Virus record (IMG/VR): IMGVR_UViG_3300034072_000742
Span: 1-35,669 of that record
DNA: 35,669 nt
Reading direction: 5' to 3' (one strand)
DNA from: a virus
Part shown: piece after piece, positions 30,948 through 35,669 of the stretch
Layout: the number at the start of each line of letters is the position of its first letter
How positions within the stretch are numbered: the stretch's first letter is position 1
The notes under the pieces: model-generated
Seen by the model: the letters and a program-made list of their open reading frames with translations, nothing else
What the model was told of the DNA's origin: nothing
Databases searched by the model: none
Made by a program: the position numbers and the translations under genes

Positions 30948-31911
30948 CCTCTAGATCGGTCCAGATCAGATGACTGATAGCCCAATCATTGGATCCCTGA
31001 TTCCAGCAACCATAGCTATGAGCTCTAAGCTTACTAGGCTTGTAATCTTCTTCTCTGAGCACTTTATAGTCAGGTCGGGTGACTGAGCAAGCGTCTTCTA
31101 GCAAAGTCTCAGAACTTGTACTGAAATGACCAAGAGGTCGAATACCTCTCCATGACTCTTTTACCTTGTCAATTCGTGGATCAGAGGGCTGGATATATTC
31201 ACCGTTAGATTGAACCCAGTGATGATGGATATCAAGAATGATCGGAACTACTGAATGTAGACCAGCAGATATCATTGAGTCCAAAGAGCAGCCAAACTCA
31301 TCATTCTCAATGGTCAGAAGATTGCGTAAAGTTGGGGATAATCTATTTTGAATTGTGCTCTTAAGTTGAACTAGATCTGGATCTAGATTGCTGTTGGCAT
31401 GGATATTGATAGCAAAACCCTGCGTATGCCAATCAGCACCATAGCCCATTGATTGTGCCAGATAGCCATGGTATTCCAGATCTATAATGCTGTTGTCCAC
31501 CACATCAGACCTTTGACTACAAAGTGTGGTGAATTGACCCGGATGGGTACAAAGTCGTATCCCATGGATAGAAGCAAAGTTACTGGTATTCTTTAAGCCA
31601 TTTTCAATGAGATTTTTCACATCGGAATGCCCATACACCCAAGCAAACTCAGGCACAGTAAAGGCAGGCAGAAAGTCACTAGTAATGCGAAACAGACGCA
31701 TTGCTTCCGGCTGTTTGGAAAGCCATTCCAACTGACGATTAAGAGCTTTGATATTGTGATCAACAAGACCATAGAGCTTGTCATAGACCTGCTCTTTTGT
31801 CATTTTACGCAAAGCTGTAAGCGTCGTAGACGCTTGGTTCATAGAAGCTTTGAGGGTCTTATCGTCAGTTTCAAACTTACAACAGAAACCAATGCGAGGA
31901 AATGTGTTCAT
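30874..31911 (-). CDS. uvsE: UV DNA damage endonuclease UvdE/UvsE
   Basis: 345 aa. RIGFCCKF at the start, RLFRITSDFLP, CTHPGQF, TIENDEFG and ILDIHHHW are the TIM-barrel metal and substrate motifs of UVDE. The enzyme nicks 5' to UV photoproducts, starting excision repair independent of UvrABC. The start codon lies in a 10-bp inverted repeat (31909-31930), and AGGTGA occurs just before that hairpin, so start access may be structure-controlled. Confidence 0.9.
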   Translation of the reverse strand: MNTFPRIGFCCKFETDDKTLKASMNQASTTLTALRKMTKEQVYDKLYGLVDHNIKALNRQLEWLSKQPEAMRLFRITSDFLPAFTVPEFAWVYGHSDVKNLIENGLKNTSNFASIHGIRLCTHPGQFTTLCSQRSDVVDNSIIDLEYHGYLAQSMGYGADWHTQGFAINIHANSNLDPDLVQLKSTIQNRLSPTLRNLLTIENDEFGCSLDSMISAGLHSVVPIILDIHHHWVQSNGEYIQPSDPRIDKVKESWRGIRPLGHFSTSSETLLEDACSVTRPDYKVLREEDYKPSKLRAHSYGCWNQGSNDWAISHLIWTDLEVEAKGKQIASRQLYERAKSIGAVL

Positions 31912-31930
31912 ACCGCTACTTAGCGGTATG
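31909..31930 (-). promoter_or_regulatory. Hairpin containing the uvsE start codon
   Basis: CATACCGCTA / TAGCGGTATG perfect 10-bp inverted repeat with a 2-nt centre; the ATG at 31911-31909 is the end of one arm. May sequester the start or terminate the upstream transcript. Confidence 0.55.
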
Positions 31931-31954
31931 AATCACCTAAATCAACACCTAATT

Positions 31955-32359
31955 TTACCAGCGGGCGACTACCTGAATGTCGATTATCTCGCCAAACTCA
32001 GTAGTCACTGTGCCGACCATATGCTTGCGATTGTCCATCCAGAAGTCGTTTTCATATTCGCGCACCTCACGATTGGTTCCACCGAGCGAATTGCCCTCGG
32101 CATCGTGAGTGGGTCGATGAGTTGAAACTCGGGTCCAGTTAACCGGATCCAGAAGCGCAGGCCAGTAAACGGAAGTCATTTCACCCGACTGGTCCTTGCT
32201 CACGATATTGAACTGATTGCGGACAATTTCAGGCTCTGTGTGAATCTTCTCGATCAGCGCCTGGAGACAATCCTGAGACGAGAATCGCTTCTCACCCGGA
32301 TCGCGGAATGCTGGCACCAGTCCGATGCCAGCAATGGGATTAAATCCACCGTTACTCAT
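31955..32359 (-). CDS. Hypothetical protein, 134 aa
   Basis: ATG overlaps the ligase stop (TAATG). C-terminal part VREYENDFWMDNRKHMVG and EIIDIQVVARW suggests a beta-rich domain. Function unknown; translationally coupled to the DNA ligase. Confidence 0.7.
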   Translation of the reverse strand: MSNGGFNPIAGIGLVPAFRDPGEKRFSSQDCLQALIEKIHTEPEIVRNQFNIVSKDQSGEMTSVYWPALLDPVNWTRVSTHRPTHDAEGNSLGGTNREVREYENDFWMDNRKHMVGTVTTEFGEIIDIQVVARW

Positions 32360-34344
32360 TATCCCCACATCTCCTTTGCCTGCGTGATCGAAATCACATT
32401 GTCCTCACCGATGAGCTGTCGGGCCTTGACCAGCTTGCTCGAATTACCCGAAGGATCCTTGGCCACGAGGTAAGTCGTATCCTTGTTGACCGAGGAACCG
32501 ATCCGTCCCGAACGGGCTTCAATCTTGGCTTCCAGGTCCTTGTCACGAATGCCCGTGAACACAACCGTGATGCCGTCGAGATCGCCACCGGTTACCTTTT
32601 CCTTGGGAGCAACCAGCGTATAATAGCCGTCAATCTCCTTGAGGAAGTCCAGGAACTTGGGCAGATTGTCCACAATAGTCTGGGCGGTCTTGGCCTCAAA
32701 GCCTTCAAGCTTTGCGATTTCCTGAACCGTCACTGTGCCGTTGAGAATGGGATCATTGCCCAGTGCCTCAATGACCTTTGTCATCTTGCGCCGACCAATG
32801 CCGCGACCCAGCAGCGAGGTGGCACCTGCGAGGATGCCAAGCTCTACATTACCCAGCTTGAGCTTGAGTCCGTTGTAGATTTTAGTGCCCGCACTGTCAC
32901 CGGCCGCTGCCTTCAGCGTGGCTTCATCGGCCTTGATGATCTGAGCGCACGTTGTCAGCCCCGCATCGTAGAGCTTTTCAATGCTACCCTCTCGCAAGTG
33001 AGGAACATCCAGGCCAGTGGCCCCAAAAGTGCCATTGATGACCTCCAGCTGGACTGCCCGATTGTTGGTAGTGTCGGTCATCATCAGATCGACCTGTCCA
33101 TCTGTCCATTCCAGCGGCCCGAATTCATTTTCGCTGGGTTCGGCCCACTTTGCGGCGGGTTCCACAACCTTCTGAATAAACGGGATTACATCGCCTGAGC
33201 GTGTGATTTGGATCTTGGCGCCCGGGCCGATGATGTTATCCCGAATAAACTTGGCGTTGAAGCCAGTGGCGTAAGTGATCGTCACACCTACCAGGTCAAC
33301 GGGGTCGATTTCTACGCGCGGCTTCAAATAACCGGCCTTACTGGGGTTCCAGTGGACTGCCTTGACCGTTGCGATTGCGACGTTGTCCTCACTACCGACC
33401 TTGAACTTCTTGCTGCTGATCGGGTTGATGCTGCTGGACTTGCGCGTCAGCGTTTCAACAATCGCAAGGTTGTCGAGGTCGATAACAATGCCGTCAATTG
33501 CTGTCGGACTCTTCGACCGACGTTCGTTGAGATAGGCAATCAGGAACTCGTCAGTGAGTTCGCGACCCTTTTTCGTGATATATGGAGTGACTTCATAGCC
33601 GGCTTCTTCGAGAACTCGGAACTGATCCGACTTGCTCATCAGAGGCTTCACAATACTGGTCGCGATCAGCTTGACATTGTCGTAAAAGCTGTCAGGCGAT
33701 TCACTGGCGTTCATGCGACCCGCAACATAGTTGCGCGGATTCTTGTAGGTGCGACCGCCTTCAGCTTCTGCCTTGGCCTTCATGTTTGCGAAGACGCTAT
33801 CTTCCATGATAACTTCCAGGCGGACGTCGTAATTCTCGATATTCATCACATCCAGGCTGCGAGGCAGGCTCTTGATGCGCTTCATATGCCGAGTAATGTC
33901 CGCACCCTGGAACCCGTTGCCGCGAGAATAGGCAATACGGAGTTCTCCAGCCTTGCCATGGTAGTTAAGTGCGGAAGTGCCGTCCTGTTTATCCGAGATC
34001 ACAAAGGTCTCGTCCAGCCAGCCGTTGGCTTCAATCCACTTGAGGGTTTCACCTTCGTATACCTGATCCAGCGATCCCATGGGATGGGGGAGGTCAATCT
34101 TACCGCCGCGCACATCACTACCTACCGTAGTGAGGAAAAGGCTCTTGGGATCGAGAACCCGCAGCATCTTCTCGAGCTCATCATACTGTGCGTCGGTGAG
34201 GAAGCTTTCTTCCTCCACTCCGTTGTGGAAGAGGTCTGATGCTTCAGACAGGATGTGGACGAGCATTTCAGGGGTCGGTTCGACCTCACCATTGAGAATC
34301 TGCTGGGCTGCTTCGACCGCATCGAAGAACTGGATCTTGGTCAT
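32359..34344 (-). CDS. ligA: NAD+-dependent-type DNA ligase lacking the zinc finger
   Basis: 661 aa. N-terminal LTDAQYDELEKML and HPMGSLDQVY fit the NMN-binding and linker parts; the adenylation site is DKQDGTSAL (Lys119), with SRGNGFQGADIT after it. OB-fold, helix-hairpin-helix and a C-terminal BRCT (GITVVFTGIRDKDLEAKIEA, about 585-661) follow. The four zinc cysteines of LigA are missing; the corresponding stretch (EWTDGQVDLMMTDTTNN) has none. It joins nicks on the lagging strand. Promoter at 34375-34403. Confidence 0.9.
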   Translation of the reverse strand: MTKIQFFDAVEAAQQILNGEVEPTPEMLVHILSEASDLFHNGVEEESFLTDAQYDELEKMLRVLDPKSLFLTTVGSDVRGGKIDLPHPMGSLDQVYEGETLKWIEANGWLDETFVISDKQDGTSALNYHGKAGELRIAYSRGNGFQGADITRHMKRIKSLPRSLDVMNIENYDVRLEVIMEDSVFANMKAKAEAEGGRTYKNPRNYVAGRMNASESPDSFYDNVKLIATSIVKPLMSKSDQFRVLEEAGYEVTPYITKKGRELTDEFLIAYLNERRSKSPTAIDGIVIDLDNLAIVETLTRKSSSINPISSKKFKVGSEDNVAIATVKAVHWNPSKAGYLKPRVEIDPVDLVGVTITYATGFNAKFIRDNIIGPGAKIQITRSGDVIPFIQKVVEPAAKWAEPSENEFGPLEWTDGQVDLMMTDTTNNRAVQLEVINGTFGATGLDVPHLREGSIEKLYDAGLTTCAQIIKADEATLKAAAGDSAGTKIYNGLKLKLGNVELGILAGATSLLGRGIGRRKMTKVIEALGNDPILNGTVTVQEIAKLEGFEAKTAQTIVDNLPKFLDFLKEIDGYYTLVAPKEKVTGGDLDGITVVFTGIRDKDLEAKIEARSGRIGSSVNKDTTYLVAKDPSGNSSKLVKARQLIGEDNVISITQAKEMWG

Positions 34345-34374
34345 CTGGGCTCCTTGTGTTTCGATCTATACTCG

Positions 34375-34403
34375 ATCTTTAACACAGACTACTCAGTTGT
34401 CAA
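34375..34403 (-). promoter_or_regulatory. Probable promoter of the DNA ligase
   Basis: TTGACA (34403-34398), 17-nt spacer, AAAGAT (34380-34375); a TATAGA lies slightly further downstream. The -35 lies within the end of 34389-34790. Confidence 0.45.
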
Positions 34404-34790
34404 GCGGATAAGCTCTTCCTGGATCGTTTTCATTGGCAAGTGTTTGGACAAACTTTTCAACAAAATTCTACGATACCATAAGTTCCATTCCTTGGCATCA
34501 GCACTCAAGGCAGTATTTTCTATGGCATCTTGGGCAGATATGCCAACTAAATCACCGTGATGTAATTTCAAAGCCAAATCATAAAATTCAGCAAAAGTTA
34601 GAGTTCCGGGTTCTTCGTCATCATCAGGAAGAGCTGGGACATTGCTGACTTTGAAATCGTAATCAGGCGACGTTCCTAGACTCAAACCAATCCAAAACTC
34701 TTCAGAATCTTGATCCCACGCTTGTTCCAATGTGATTCGATGATTGCTTTCAGGGTTAAGAAGTGATTGAACAATCTCAATAGTTTTCAT
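34389..34790 (-). CDS. Orphan N-terminal DNA-binding domain of an ATP-dependent DNA ligase (probable)
   Basis: 133 aa. GTLTFAEFYDLALKLHHGDL, VGISAQDAIEN and LWYRRILLKSLSKHLPMKTI follow, in order and spacing, the N-terminal DNA-binding domain of T4-type ATP ligases (in T4: a TLTDMLDFI helix, LTGNAAIEEL, then LRRVMMRDLECGAS). The protein stops exactly where the catalytic domain would begin; no KxDG motif is present. It lies directly upstream of the NAD-type ligase, so it may be the leftover of a replaced ligase or a loader for it. Family assignment from memory, not a search. Confidence 0.6.
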   Translation of the reverse strand: MKTIEIVQSLLNPESNHRITLEQAWDQDSEEFWIGLSLGTSPDYDFKVSNVPALPDDDEEPGTLTFAEFYDLALKLHHGDLVGISAQDAIENTALSADAKEWNLWYRRILLKSLSKHLPMKTIQEELIRLTTE

Positions 34791-34797
34791 CGTTCAA

Positions 34798-35403
34798 TCA
34801 CTTCTTGTTAAGCCAGCGATTTAACTCGTCTCTGGATACTACCACGTATCCTTGTTCAGCGAGCATATTCATGAATAGATGCGGTAGTTCGTAATCAACT
34901 TTACGGTATTGCTCTGGTAATTGTTCCCAGGGGCGCATAAGTGGATGTTGTTTACTTTTCTCATTTACCAATAGACCAAATGACCAACCGGATTTTGCTC
35001 TAGCATCATACCAGCGTTGGTGTTGGTGCTTTGCCAGCGTTTCACAAAGATTGTTGTAATCATCTTCTTCCATTACAACGGCGTCTGCTGGACCTTGACG
35101 CGCGGATTTCACTTCTTCAGAACTAGTTTCAATCTCGCCCTTGGGATATGCTTCTTCAATAACATCCGTTTCTTTTTGTGTTAGATCACGGGTTAAAGGA
35201 ATTTCATAATAATGGGTGCCACCTCGGGTCTCTTTGTGGACCATAAAAACCACATCTGGATTACCTTGGGGATTGGTAGTCTGCACGCTGGAGAGAACTC
35301 CGTCTGGCAGATTATTCTTAACACAATGATACCACGCGATAGCCTCTTCTTTTACAAGAGGCTCACTGGTTTTTAACCTAATGAAGAGGGGAATCTCTGT
35401 CAT
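34798..35403 (-). CDS. RyR-domain protein, 201 aa
   Basis: Residues about 116-188 match the RyR repeat: LAKHQHQRWYDARAKSGWSFG, then HPLMRPWEQLPEQYRKVDYE and LAEQGYVVV. The N-terminal 110 residues are unassigned. RyR domains in bacteria and phages are thought to bind nucleotide-derived ligands and appear with conflict systems; none is visible here. Confidence 0.75.
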   Translation of the reverse strand: MTEIPLFIRLKTSEPLVKEEAIAWYHCVKNNLPDGVLSSVQTTNPQGNPDVVFMVHKETRGGTHYYEIPLTRDLTQKETDVIEEAYPKGEIETSSEEVKSARQGPADAVVMEEDDYNNLCETLAKHQHQRWYDARAKSGWSFGLLVNEKSKQHPLMRPWEQLPEQYRKVDYELPHLFMNMLAEQGYVVVSRDELNRWLNKK

Positions 35404-35404
35404 A

Positions 35405-35669
35405 TTAATACTTATCTGGTTCCATATCAGGATTATCTAGATTTGTTGAGTCATCATACACTGGATCAACTGGACCAGTATTCAGATTAACTTGCGTAAC
35501 TGGCATCTGAGTAGGCTGCGTCTGGGCCACTTGTGATGGCATCACATAAGTTGGCACCATTACTGGTGTATTGGGTGATCTATCACTTTCACCTGTTTGG
35601 CGGATTTGTTCAATCTGAGCATTACCTCGAGTCCACGCAGCAACACCTAGAATAGCACCGAACGCAACA
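35405..35669 (-). CDS. Partial CDS, membrane-anchored P/Q-rich protein
   Basis: The C-terminal 88 codons are in the window. VAFGAILGVAAW looks like the end of a membrane segment; then NAQIEQIRQTGES and a low-complexity tail rich in Pro, Gln, Val and Thr ending PDMEPDKY. The 5' end is beyond the right edge. Looks like a single-pass protein with a flexible cytoplasmic or periplasmic tail. Function unknown. Confidence 0.6.
   Translation of the reverse strand, partial: VAFGAILGVAAWTRGNAQIEQIRQTGESDRSPNTPVMVPTYVMPSQVAQTQPTQMPVTQVNLNTGPVDPVYDDSTNLDNPDMEPDKY

Noticed and set aside
33208-34239. Plus-strand frame of 343 codons opposite the DNA ligase
   Set aside because: Antisense shadow of the ligase with no recognisable motif or ribosome site.
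1-35669. tRNA genes or CRISPR arrays
   Set aside because: No cloverleaf with a T-arm consensus and no regularly spaced direct repeats were seen by eye.

Overview
The window looks like part of a large T4-superfamily tailed phage (Caudoviricetes, myovirus type). It carries a T4-like family B DNA polymerase (25752-28739), a gp45-like sliding clamp (24626-25378), an RNase H/FEN-type 5' nuclease (11639-12685) and a T4 Rnl1-type RNA ligase (1343-2545). Genes are tightly packed with ATGA/TAATG overlaps and nearly all lie on the minus strand. No ribosomal, tRNA or structural (head/tail) genes were recognised, so this is an early replication, nucleotide and accessory region. The host cannot be named from the sequence; the sigma70-like promoters and strong Shine-Dalgarno sites only say that it is bacterial.

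Layout. 1-7515 (minus): a partial ATP-grasp protein, RNA ligase, ClpP protease, a VWA/zinc-metallopeptidase and MoxR ATPase pair, and small unknowns, each unit with its own promoter and terminator hairpins. 7610-8332 (plus): coaD and a coupled membrane peptide. 8273-15691 (minus): phosphoesterase, CYTH enzyme, 5' nuclease interrupted near its start by a GIY-YIG endonuclease, P-loop kinase and conserved unknowns. 15707-22741: a 7-deazaguanine-type cluster (queE, folE, a divergent QueD/6-PTPS-like protein) with a phosphoribosyltransferase, a T5orf172 protein and a glycosyltransferase, invaded by two plus-strand homing endonucleases. 22778-35669 (minus): a tandem array of small paralogues, HhH-GPD glycosylase, clamp, polymerase, membrane protein, UV endonuclease, NAD-type DNA ligase, an apparent orphan DNA-binding domain of an ATP-dependent ligase, a RyR-domain protein and a partial membrane-anchored protein.

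Two signals stand out. (1) Two endonucleases with unrelated catalytic folds (GIY-YIG at 12685, EDxHD/Vsr-like at 18438) sit inside essential-type genes at active-site codons. Each is accompanied by a second, codon-diverged copy of the interrupted gene end: the first 12 codons of the 5' nuclease, and the last ~45 codons of folE with the displaced old end left as a remnant. Each insertion therefore appears to restore a working gene while destroying the cleavage target. (2) About a dozen small proteins scattered and tandemly arrayed through the window share a C-terminal signature close to F-x4-D-A-x2-F-K-L-x-W, an expanded and diversifying family I cannot assign to a function.
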